A stretch of 64,000 nucleotides of DNA. Origin: Dysidea avara (taxonomy: Eukaryota; Porifera; Demospongiae; Dictyoceratida; Dysideidae). Shown piece by piece: positions 24,353 through 34,244 of the stretch. Location: the NCBI RefSeq assembly GCF_963678975.1, contig NC_089276.1:28264472-28328471 (forward strand), given 5' to 3'. Each line of letters opens with the position of its first letter. The first letter of the stretch is position 1. Position numbers and translations under genes: made by a program. The notes under the pieces are model-generated. The model saw only the letters and a list, made by a program, of their open reading frames with translations. It was not told the origin of the DNA and ran no database searches.

Positions 24353-27300
24353 ATGGAAAAGGACATGAATCATGAAGGACTAAACCAGTTTAAAACACCT
24401 GAGAAGGGTAAGTATACTATTATCATAAGCTTAGTGTGGCATTCGGAGTCCGCTTTATACAACAGCTTCCAGTACTCCACTACTGAAGGATCTTCATAAC
24501 CACACCAGTTCAAATTATGCTGCTCGTTGGAAAGTGATCGGATCATTACTGGGTCTACCCAAAAGAAGACTTGACATCATAGAGTATGACAACCACCACA
24601 AAGCTGAGCCTTGTTGTAATGCTGTGTTGGAGGAGTGGCTTGAAATCGACCCCTTCGCTAGTTGGGAAAAACTGTTGAAAGTGATTGAGTCACCTACAGT
24701 GCTCATGGCCAGTGAGCAAATTCCTGAAAAAGGTGACTAGCATGTTATACATTTGTGTGCATGATAATTTACTACAGTATATGTGTTAGTCTCGTGTAGC
24801 CAGATCCTTTTCTTTCTTTTGTGTGGGGGTGGGAAAAGAAAAGAACATTGTATAACATCTTCGTTGGCCTATCCTGAGACTGTGGGGATTCTACTGCACA
24901 GCTTCCAGATTGTTTGTGGGTGTGAATGATGTGTTTTGCTAATCATTACGTCATTTGCATTCTGTTACCATAGATATAAAAGCAGTAGCTATGGTAATAG
25001 GATGCAAAGATCAGCAGATCACTTTTTCAAGAATTTATTTATTAAGGCTTTACAGCAAAGGTGCTGCAGGTCTGTAGGACACCTGGTCCTATGGAAACAG
25101 AATGCAAATGACACAACGATTAGCAAAACACATCATTTTCACCATAATCTGGAAGCTACGCATGAGCAGTAGAATCCCCACAATCTCGGGATAGGCCAAC
25201 AACGATGCTATACTGTGTTCACCAGACCCTTTTCTTTCCCTGCCCCCACACAAAAGAAACAAAAGGATCTGGCTACGTGAGATCATATAATTATGTGTAG
25301 CTGTTGGTATTAACAAGCTTTTGTGTATGTGCAGTGTCTTTGAAACCTGATGTGGATAAGTCAGTGGATAGTGACCAAGGTAGAGTGGACACATTATATT
25401 TTGTGCTTCATTTTATGTGTTGTTATTCATTGCTGTAGGAATCTCCACATTGTCAAACAGGGCGAAACAATTTAGTACACAAACACGGTTTGCTATTGAT
25501 GAAGATATTTGGCCACCACATCAACCGAAAGACTTTATACCAGTTTTACTAATTCAACATCAAGGCCAACACACTTTTAAACAGGCAACTGTACTTCAAT
25601 TGGCTGAATCAGTCCAATTAGGTGGTGTTCATCCCAAGCTTTACCCAAAGGACACCCATCAATCACTGAGAGAAGTACTCAACAACAGTAAGATTACTAA
25701 ACAGCTAGGTGATATCTTAGCTCCTCTACAAGAGAGTGACAATGCACATCTAATTTTAATTGATGGTTTGCCTGGCATTGGGAAGTCTTTATTATTGCAA
25801 GAAATTGCTTACAATTGGACAATAGAAAAGTTCTTACAAAAGTTCAAATTAGTTCTCCTTATACAGCTGCGTAGTCCAGCCGTGCAGCAGGTGTCGCTGG
25901 TTGATGATCTTCTTACCTTGTTCTGCAAAAGAGACAGGAAAGGTACAGAAATTGCCATTGCATCTAGTGATTACCTATATAAGAATGGTGGTAAAGATGT
26001 TGTTTTTCTTTTTGATGGCTATGACGAATTCCCAGTTAACCTACAAAAGGATAGTTTAATTGCCGATATACTGAAACGTCATGTGCTACCTCATTGTGGC
26101 TTGGTAGTGTCATCTCGCCACATGCCTCAGTGAGACTCCGAGAACAAGCAACCATCAGAGTTGATATCTTGGGCTTTGCTGAAGAAGAACGAAAGCTGTA
26201 CATTGAACACTGCCTAAAGGGACAATCACATGCAATTGACGAGCTTACCAAATATCTTCAATGTAATCTGACTATCAACGGCCTGTGTTTCATCCCCTTC
26301 GATATGGTTGTCTTGACTTACCTGTACAAACAGGGAATTCCCCTTCCCAGTAATTTTACACAGCTCTACAACTACTTCATCTGTCTTACCATCCGTCGAC
26401 ATCTTGCCAAGTGTAGGCAACCTCTTGATAACACCATTACTGATCTAACCAACTTTCCAGAGCCCTGTAACATAATAGTTCGGCAATTATCAAAACTATC
26501 ATTCCAGAGTCTTAATAGCAACAAGCTAATCTTTACCTTGGAGGAGATCAGAGCAGCTTGTCCAGGCATTGAAGGTATTGAAGGAGCTCTCAATGGCTTT
26601 GGACTGCTGCAGGCCATTCAACACTTTGGGCTCACTGGGAAAACCATGACTTTTAATTTTGTCCATTTTTCTATTCAGGAGTTCTTAGCTGCTTACCATA
26701 TTTCTCAGCTTCCACCTGACGAAGAGCTGCGAGTACTTGAAGCAAAGTTCTGGAGTGATATTCATTCTAAAATGTTTACAATGTACACCTCACTTACTAA
26801 AGGGCAGAGATTTGCTTTTAAACAATTTCTCTCTGGCAGAGATAACATGATTGCCATTTCTGAATTATTCTTGGAGAATCAACTAAAGTGTCTTCGACTT
26901 TTCCACTGCTTCCTTGAAGCCAATGATGAAGCTTTTTATGCTTGCATTCAAAATGGAAAAACTTTTAATGATAAAGTAATCGACTTATACAACACTAGCC
27001 TAACAGTTTATGATGTTGAATGTGTTACACTCTTCCTTACATTCTCACCTCACAAATATTGGAAGATGATTGACTTGTCATACTGCCATATCCAAGATCG
27101 TGGCCTTCATGTCCTTCACCGTGATTTAATGAATAGTGGTATCACTATTAAACAACTCAATTTGTCCTATAATGGCCTCACGAGATCATCTTCCTCCTCC
27201 ATCAGTGATCTCGCTGTTCACTGTAGAGTGGAATGGTTGGGTATTAGTGGTAACCGCACCATCGGAGAGGACCCTGCTCTGTATGACATGTTGTCCCACC

Positions 27301-27692
27301 CCTCCTCTGTGTTAGCTGGACTGGACATGAGATGGACCAGCTTATCATCACCATCAGCAACAATTGTCCTTTTCACTGCACTAGTAAAGAGAAACAAACT
27401 GCAGGGTCTCAACATTAACAATAATTCCATCACTGATGAAGCTTGTGATGTGATAGCTGCTTCACTGAAAAACAATATCTCTCTTGTCAGGCTGGAGGTG
27501 TATCGCAACAAGATGATCAGTTCAGAAGCTGCTTGTCGTCTTGTACAAGCCCTACAACATAGCGACACATTAGAACTGCTATGGCTACCCCGTTACACTG
27601 AAGATATTGAAAAGAGGATTGGATCACTGCAAGAAGAAGTCAACAAGAAAAGAGAGAGTAGAGGATGTCAAACAAAGCTGAATATTTACTGA
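24353..27692 (+). CDS. NLR-type receptor: Death-NACHT-LRR, with one frameshift
   Basis: Model: 24353..24407, 24466..24732, 25335..25379, 25439..27692; all introns are phase 1. With one missing base allowed for, it would be about 873 aa. Residues 19-107 form a Death-like fold (LLKDLHNHTSSNYAARW...LGLPKRRLDIIE...CCNAVLEEWL...WEKLLKVIE). NACHT: Walker A GLPGIGKS (231-238) and Walker B FLFDGYDEF (about 312-320), then winged-helix sequence and FNFVHFSIQEFLAAYHIS. C-terminal LRRs include LNLSYNGLT, GLDMRWTSL and LNINNNSITDEA. The frame breaks at 26117/26118: VSSR ends one frame, and PHASVRLREQATIRVDILGF, expected directly after it, is in another. One base is missing, through sequence error or a true mutation. 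Animal NLRs with this layout sense microbial or stress signals in the cytosol. The start may be further upstream. Confidence 0.85.
24791..25281. mobile_element. foldback MITE in NLR intron 2, with nested RT 3' end
   Basis: Long inverted arms: CTCGTGTAGCCAGATCC at the left pairs with GGATCTGGCTACGTGAG at the right. Pairing continues through TTTGTGTGGGGG, GTTGGCCTATC, TGGGGATTCTACTGC and AAAACACATCATT, about 180 bp per arm. The centre carries ATTAAGGCTTTACAGC...CTGTAGGACACCTGGTCC, which recurs inverted at 60.4 kb. No transposase is encoded. Confidence 0.75.
25030..25092 (-). repeat. retroelement 3'-end fragment shared with 60.4 kb
   Basis: The plus strand reads TTTATTTATTAAGGCTTTAC...CTGTAGGACACCTGGTCCTA. 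The reverse complement (AGGACCAGGTGTCCTACAG...GTAAAGCCTTAATAAATAAA) appears at 60374-60440. The (TAAA)n tail suggests the 3' end of a CR1/L2-like non-LTR element. Confidence 0.55.
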
Positions 27693-30300
27693 CATTATTG
27701 TAAATGTCTATTAATTAATTAAAAAATGTTTTTTAATGTGACAGTGTCCACCATGTGATGTTAAAATTTTCATTTTAAAGCAAGATTTGAAACTTGTACT
27801 AAAAAAAGAACCAGTTAAATGTATATCTACATATATAAGTCTTTTCCAAAATATCAGCAACACTTGTACCCCAGTACCAGACCTGGTTGGTATGACTGCT
27901 CAGTGATGGGATGACACAGTTACAGTACACCAAGTCCTCAACAATGGCATGGCTTTCCACAGACAACTTTAAACCTAGGCCTCTTTCTACACTACGGAGA
28001 TTGCTACAGCTACTGTACTAAGGAAAGGTCTTGTTGGCACTCTTGTAGCTAATTTTGTGTCTGCAGTACGGAAATGGTATTATAGTTCAACAAATTAATA
28101 GCTACTAACATATCATCAGTGTTGGATCGGGGGGGGGGGGGGGGGCACGTGCCCCATCCCTTTCAAAAAAATTGCATACAAGATCAAGATACTCTAATAG
28201 AGCAGTCAATCACTCTGATAAAGCAGTCACAGTGTTCATGAGGCAGTGTAGCTTAACTATGAAGCTATGAATAAGGATCTTTATATACTTCATAGTATAT
28301 AAAGGACAGCCATTGCTGCTGTGACCTTTTATTTGTTTTTGCTTGCTCATCAACTTTTCAGCTAAGTGCACCTCCCCCCTTTCCAAACTCTGGATCCGTC
28401 CCAGATCATGAACTTTTAAATTTGATTTCTTAGGGGTATATCCAGAAGGCAAATACAATGGTACATTAGCTAAATTGAAAAATGAAACTATTTCCATGAG
28501 TAAAGAGTGAAATACTCCAATAGAGCTGCATATGGCCAGAAATTTCCAAGGAATAAAACTTTCGCAAAACTGTGTATAATATGATTTTCACATTTTTAAA
28601 TTTTAGAAAACAGTTTGGTAAGGTGATACATATGTATAATCTTAAAACATTTCATGATTATATTTCCATGAAGCCATCATTACTCACGAAATTCACAAAA
28701 GTCTTGTCCTTTGAAAATTTCTAGCTATACGGTAGATCAATCGCACAAATACGTAGTTTTCATTAATGAAACGGTTGTATGTAACTGTACATATGTCTTC
28801 TGTGGCTGTGGGCACATGACTTGCAGGAAAAACTTGCAATCAATCACCACAAAATACACCTCATAGCTAACCACCCATAAGCTACAACCAAGTCAAGCTC
28901 TTGCAAATGGCTATTATGTAGGCATGCAATTGCGTGCATGCTTGCATGTACCAAGAGGATGAGCTGTATATCACTTTACAGTATGCACTAACTTTATGAC
29001 TGAAAACATTCTAATACAAACATGATGTTCTCTTACGTAACGAATGCATTGTAGGTATGTATAGAAAGTACGAATAGACCAGTTACGAGAGTATCTTCAT
29101 AGTGATAGATTCCTTGATGTGCATAACAGAGTAACTGGAAGGAGGAGCCCAATCTGTAGTTCTTGTGGCGGGAGTTATAGTCTGAGCCACGTTTGCTACC
29201 CCTACTTTTGTATGGATTCACGATGATTGCTTATCGTTAAAAGTTCTTATACAGTAACTTTCTGGGCTTATATAATATGTGTAGAGAAACTCTCTGCGAG
29301 CACAGTGATGCTAGAAACCTAAAGTCTGGCTTGTCAAAATGGCTTAAACTAATCTGGTTCTCCCATACATTTTGTGTTGGGCATTTCTGGGCCATGTAAT
29401 ATAAATGGTGTAATATCTCACGATTAAGGCATGTAATAGATACCTCAAATTCAGGACTAGATTTAATAGAAATTACAGCCAATTTCAGCTCGAGGTTGAC
29501 AATCACTTTCTTGTTCTATGGTGAATGGATATTTGGAAGGGAACATTCTAAGGCCTTGATTGTTTCTCATCCACGCCCGCATCCATTTTTATCCCACCCT
29601 GCCTTTAAGACTGGCTATCATTTTACAGCACAGCAAATGTTACTTGCATCTCAGAAGCGGTGCACATATATGGTAAAACATAAGCACTAGCTCTTAAAAG
29701 GCTTAGCTACCTTTATAGTAACAGACAGCTTGATTTGGAGTATTTTATTTTAATAATGAATAATGAAAAATAACCTCCTGCCTGCATGGAAATCTGAATT
29801 TTTGTGGATGAGAAACAGTTAATCAAGTTTGCCTGCAATTCCAACCTCTTGACACCTATTAGTGTTATGCTGAAACTAAAGTGTTGTGAATTAGGCCACT
29901 AGCTCCAACAAAATTCCTTGTTTCCCATTTCATGGACCTCAAAAATACATGCGGGCGGGTGGTTCATTATCCATTATTCATTATAGATATTTCCACTTCT
30001 TTTTTTGAAATAACTTACAGGTAAGAATACAGTAGAAATATTTAAACTACTAGGTGTACCCGCGCAAAATTCGCGTGATACTAAGACAATTGTCATGTGT
30101 TATTGTGTAAATACACTTAGACTCTATTTACGCTGTTTTGGGTGGGTAATAAATCTCATATACTCCACCTTGTTTTCTAATATACTCCACGCCTTCACGC
30201 ACAATATAACATATGCTCAAAATCCGGTTTGTCCAATCGTTATGCGTTGTTCACGTGTAGTGATTTAACGAGCGCAATTATTTTGTCACGTGAGGACGTA
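27693..30300. other. intergenic repeats, no gene recognised
   Basis: A 17-G homopolymer lies at 28129-28145. A repeat from about 28170 to 28420 carries the CTCTAATAGAG motif at one end and GGACGGATCCAGAGTTTGGA on the minus strand at the other. Near 29555-29827 an imperfect inverted pair (GTTTCTCATCCAC / GTGGATGAGAAAC) bounds about 270 bp with GGCGGG-type motifs just beyond. Open frames here (for example 29237-29506 minus) have no recognisable relatives. Confidence 0.45.
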
Positions 30301-30380
30301 TAGTTGCCATGGCGCTAGTATTATCGTAAGAAAACCAGCCGCTTTTGCCAAGCCTACAGCAGAAACAGCCGTGGATGAGG
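30286..30380 (+). promoter_or_regulatory. possible unannotated transcription start with E-box and splice donor
   Basis: A palindromic TCACGTGA E-box (30286-30293) lies 15 bp before ATGGCGCTAG (30309). Donor-like GTAAGA follows at about 30326 and GTAAGT at about 30380. The same E-box sits just upstream of both PGAM5 first exons. No protein could be assigned, and the ATG frame closes after six codons unless spliced. Confidence 0.25.
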
Positions 30381-30418
30381 TAAGTAATCTGAGTGTAATG
30401 TGAAATAGAGTCTAAAGC

Positions 30419-30557
30419 AGTTATACGGGCACAATGTGGAGTCTATGAAATTTATAAACCCTCAGGCCCTTAGTAGCGCCCTCGCTTCGCTCGTGTGCTA
30501 CAGCCCGGGCCTTCGGGTTTATAAATTTCATAGACTCCACATTGTGCCCGTATAACT
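30419..30557. repeat. perfect long palindrome (hairpin element)
   Basis: The arms start AGTTATACGGGCACAATGTG and extend over about 42 bp (through ATGAAATTTATAAACCC). They are matched exactly in inverted form at the other end. The centre is GC-rich (CGCCCTCGCTTCGCTCG...CCCGGGCC). Near-identical arms point to recent insertion or ongoing gene conversion. Confidence 0.85.
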
Positions 30558-30578
30558 ATTATTTAAATTCGAACATTA

Positions 30579-30700
30579 CTAATGATCAAGGAGTAATCAC
30601 ATCATTACATACCAACAAAGTCATGTTTACGCATAGCTACTGATGTGTACGCATACTTTAAAGTTGGTATGTAATGATGTGAATACTCCTTGATCATTAG
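30579..30700. repeat. second inverted repeat next to the hairpin
   Basis: Arms 30579-30616 (CTAATGATCAAGGAGTAATC...) and 30663-30700 (...GAATACTCCTTGATCATTAG) pair over 38 bp with about one mismatch, around a 46-bp loop. It lies 21 bp after the preceding palindrome. Confidence 0.85.
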
Positions 30701-30955
30701 ATTTCTTCAATTGTGTGTGGCTCTAACATCTAGCTATAATGTTGGTGGCTTCATGAACAAAGAGTGACTGATGTCATAGTTTTTATAATGTAGGTTAGCC
30801 TTGTGCACTGGAATTTCTGCGCAGTACTCAAGCAGATGGCTTATCAAGATGCATGTGCCCAATTACAGGCTCTATACATGCAGAGATCTACACAGTCCTA
30901 AAGGTGGCATATCAAGATGTGTCCCATTACAACCATGCACATAGATTAGTTTTGA

Positions 30956-31418
30956 GCAGCAGACAAATACCACAATTGGAATGTACTCTACTTCATTCGG
31001 ATGATGTTGCATGAACTAACAAAGCGTCTGAGTGTGATATGAGGATCAGTTTACCAATAGTTGGTGCATCACCACAATGAGCTATATTCTAATTCAACTT
31101 GCATTCATTTTATATTTAGTTAGAATGTGTTGTCAATAACTGAATTGGAGTTTTGATATTGTTGCGTACTTATTGCATGACAAAGTGTATATGCAGTACA
31201 GTATCAAGTATTCAAGTTATTCGGCTGTACTGAGCAAGGTCAACACCAGCACATGTATTTGAATAGAGAACAGCAGACAAATACGACAACTGGGATATAC
31301 TGTACTTCATTTGGATGATGTTGCATGAACTAACAAAGTGTATGAGTGTGATATGAGGATCAGTTACCAATAGTTGGTGCATTACCACAATGAGCTATGT
31401 TCTAATTCAACTTACATT
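30956..31418 (+). repeat. direct duplication of about 150 bp
   Basis: The segment from about 30957 to 31107 (CAGCAGACAAATAC...GATGATGTTGCATGAACTAA...AATTCAACTT) recurs at 31271-31418 with scattered substitutions. The two copies are offset by about 314 bp. No coding sense was detected. Confidence 0.85.
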
Positions 31419-31419
31419 A

Positions 31420-32696
31420 TCGTGGTTTATTGTTTGTTGGCTATTAGAATTGGAGTTCCATTTCTACATCCTAGTCATGGTATTGTTGTGTTGTGGTTGC
31501 TCAATTACAGGTTGTGTGTGTTCTATTAGGGTAGATAGCGCACAGTGGTGTAGATTTCAGGACATCTATCCTTGTAGTGGGCAGTGCAGTAGGGTGTATT
31601 CCAGGCTAGTCTTTCTTGTGTAGTCTCTGTCAAGTAACTTGATAGGAATGATAATTGCTCGTAGAATTGCCACACCCTCTATGAAACTCTCCTTTTATAC
31701 TGGTGGCTGTGTTTACCGGTTGATAGCGTACACACCAAATCACATGATCAAATTCGTTGATGTGATTGGTTAAATCCTGAAAAGTGACTAATCCTATTGC
31801 ATTATAAGCTTTTAGATAGTTAAACCATGACATCATCTGATTTCTATTGGCAACGCGTGTATAACGGAATGCCGTATACGCGTATCGTAAACTTGTAATG
31901 GCCATTGACAGTGATAAGTATCTTGCAACCAAGGTTAGCACGTAATGATAGACACCAAAACCACCTTTTGACACATTGATTTTGACGAGTAGTTGGTCTA
32001 GCGAGTTTGAAGCTAATCAGGGGAAAAACCTGGGAGGAGTTTGTATTTGAAATTTTTATGGCCTCGATTTTTACGTTTCTCATTCTGTCGTCCACAGGGG
32101 GAGAGAAACGTCTAGTGTAGGCTGGGATGGGGAAGACTGGTAACACGATAAGGGTCTCCAGAATGTTTTGGACAGATTCGTGTCTTCCTCAGGTAGTTAC
32201 GGTGGTTTAAAGGGTATTTCCCATAGTTTCACGAATCACCACCAATCTGGGATCAAAAGATTTGTTTCAAATTTTAGATTTGAATGGTACCGATCTGATT
32301 GGAATCCGACCAAGAATGACGGAACAGTGCTAGAAAAACATGTGCATGGGCGATTGGGAATTAGTATATAGATGAACCTGAACAGTGAAAAGCTAGGGCT
32401 TTCTGAATGCTAAACTAAATGCTGCTATGCAATCACAGGATAAATAATGAATAAAATGTTCAGTTGACAGCAATAATGAATGACCATGCGGGAAGAGAAT
32501 CTGCATGCGGGTGGGAAATAATGAATTATCTTGGAGTGGCCTTAGCCCTGCAAGTTAGTTTGTGAAATTTACAGATTAAGTCCGTTCAGATGTTTAAAAC
32601 CGGGCTGCTCTCCCAGCCAAATTCCTGCACCTTGTCCTGCACTGATGAGTCTTTTCCAGTTGCAACAAGCAGTGAGTCACCACATGCTACAAATCC

Positions 32697-32727
<31 letters not shown>

Positions 32728-33119
32728 GGGGGGGGGGGTGCTGTGCATGGCTCTGTAGCTTGTAGTTCAACAACACATCTCGCAACACATGTATTGCAGT
32801 TTGTATATGATTCGAAAAAAGGCAGACACCTCAACTCTCACGCATTATGTGTGAGACACACTCATTGGATTGTTGTCTGATGCACTGTTTTCCATCTCAC
32901 ACATCGAAAATTAAGCTCTGATGTATTTAATTTCACTTCAAACCTCTTGGCAAAGCACTAAACAGTGCTCTAATGGCTAAAAATGGAGAGTAATAACTGA
33001 AAATAGCCAAAGGAAGTTGCAAAGTTTGCAACTGTAACAGGAATTTTCCTACTAAGACAAGACCTCACGCATAAGTACGCATATCGCACGCATTTTAACC
33101 TCAAGTCTCTATGGTCTCA
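31420..33119. other. no gene recognised; simple repeats
   Basis: A (TG)n run followed by a G run lies at about 32699-32738. Several short ORFs occur on both strands (31630-32146 minus, 32168-32371 plus) without a recognisable family. Near 32520-32543 a GGAGTGGCC end followed by TTA resembles one terminus of the Harbinger-like element at 37.2 kb, but no partner end was fixed. Confidence 0.4.
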
Positions 33120-33139
33120 CTCCACGTGCACTTTCCAGG

Positions 33140-33394
33140 TTGAGGTCTCTGAAAAAAGGAGATCGCCTTGGCATTGTTAACTTTTATGACACAATTGAGA
33201 TGAGTGTATTGGGTCACTATCTGCCAAGTTCATTATCTTCTTTTCGGAACTGTGTGAACTTCATTCAAAATAATTTCACTATGTTAAAATCTCAATGTAA
33301 GAGAATCTTTGATTTAGCAGCGGCAATTTCAATATCCTCTTCTAGGAGAATATTTATGGCGAAGAGCTGCCAAGAATGGTGTGTGGACTTTTGA
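33140..33394 (+). other. unrecognised open frame (possible exon)
   Basis: An 84-codon frame preceded by an acceptor-like TTTCCAG. LRSLKKGDRLGIVNFYDT is faintly reminiscent of the start of a von Willebrand A strand (GDRLGIV.F.D). The rest (SSFRNCVNFIQNN...) does not support this, and no flanking exons were found. It could be a repeat fragment. Confidence 0.2.
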
Positions 33395-33684
33395 ACATTA
33401 TGTTGGCAAGACATTTTTCATTATTAATTGTGTGTTTTGTTTTTTGTTAATTGTACTCCTTGCCATGCCCACCTGTGGGGCTTTTTATGCCCTATTTTTG
33501 TGGTAGCATGTGTCCGAGGACATTTGATGGTAATTGTTTGTGTCATCAATAATACTGATGGTTCTTCTCCATCTTCTTAGTAGTGTTTCTCTTATAGACT
33601 AAGCTAGTACTATAAATACACCAAACACTTACTACTTTGATGGGAATGATGTGATAATCTACTCCACCCTTCGTCTAATCACTG

Positions 33685-33692
33685 TCACGTGA
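33685..33692. promoter_or_regulatory. E-box TCACGTGA before PGAM5 first exon copy A
   Basis: A perfect palindrome ends six bases before the ATG at 33699. The identical motif at the identical distance precedes copy B, so the proximal promoter was duplicated with the exon. In other animals TCACGTGA is bound by bHLH-ZIP factors (USF, MITF/TFE). Confidence 0.45.
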
Positions 33693-33698
33693 GTGTAT

Positions 33699-34244
33699 AT
33701 GGCGAATTACTTCGGCAGAATATGGCGAGGTGCCATGCTGTTCGCTGGATCAGGCGCTACCTTAGCCATGGTCGCGATGAGTTACGATGACGACAGGGGA
33801 GCTGAAAATGCCAACAACTTGCGCGCATCAACACAGTGGGACGATAACTGGGACCGGCGCGCGCCACCTCCTGATGCGGCTGATAGTACAGACGGTGACA
33901 AGCCCACCAAAGCCACTGCCAGTCGTCATCTTATACTGATACGCCATGGACAGTATGATCATAGATATGATTTGGCCCACAAACCAGATGAACTGAGGGT
34001 ATTAACACAATTGGGACACCAACAGGCAACCATCACTGGCAAGAGACTAAAAGAACTCCAGGCTGCAACAGGCAGTGGCTACAATGCCCTTATACATTCC
34101 TCATTGAAGAGAGCTATAGAGACAACTATTGACATAATACCATCACTAGAAGTGGTACCACCTGTGTCCAGTTGTGATCTGTTGATAGAGGGGTTACCAT
34201 GTAAACCAGATCCAGGGCAACCAGTATCATGGAAAAACAGACAT
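33699..34244 (+). CDS. PGAM5: PGAM5 first exon, copy A (partial duplicate or alternative exon)
   Basis: Encodes 182 residues parallel to exon 1 of the complete gene: N-terminal membrane segment ([29 protein letters not shown]), the WDDNWDRR multimerisation-type motif (family WDPNWD), the phosphohistidine loop [21 protein letters not shown], and the VSSCDLLIEG block. It ends WKNRH at a GTTAGT donor in phase 0, the same phase as copy B. The second catalytic block (CHANVIRY) is not encoded nearby; the only exons for it are at 40.6 and 45.7 kb, downstream of copy B. Unspliced, the frame would add about 50 unrelated residues and stop at 34394. It is either an alternative first exon sharing exons 2-3 (276 aa) or a truncated tandem duplicate. 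No stop or frameshift interrupts it, which suggests selection or recent origin. Confidence 0.8.

Noticed and set aside
25417-26133. Treating the two NLR frames as two separate genes
   Set aside because: The second frame begins in mid-domain with the sequence that directly continues the first in related NACHT proteins, and a one-base shift explains it.
33140-33394. Possible von Willebrand A fragment
   Set aside because: Only one strand-like segment resembles VWA; no metal-binding DxSxS or other exons were found, so no function is assigned.
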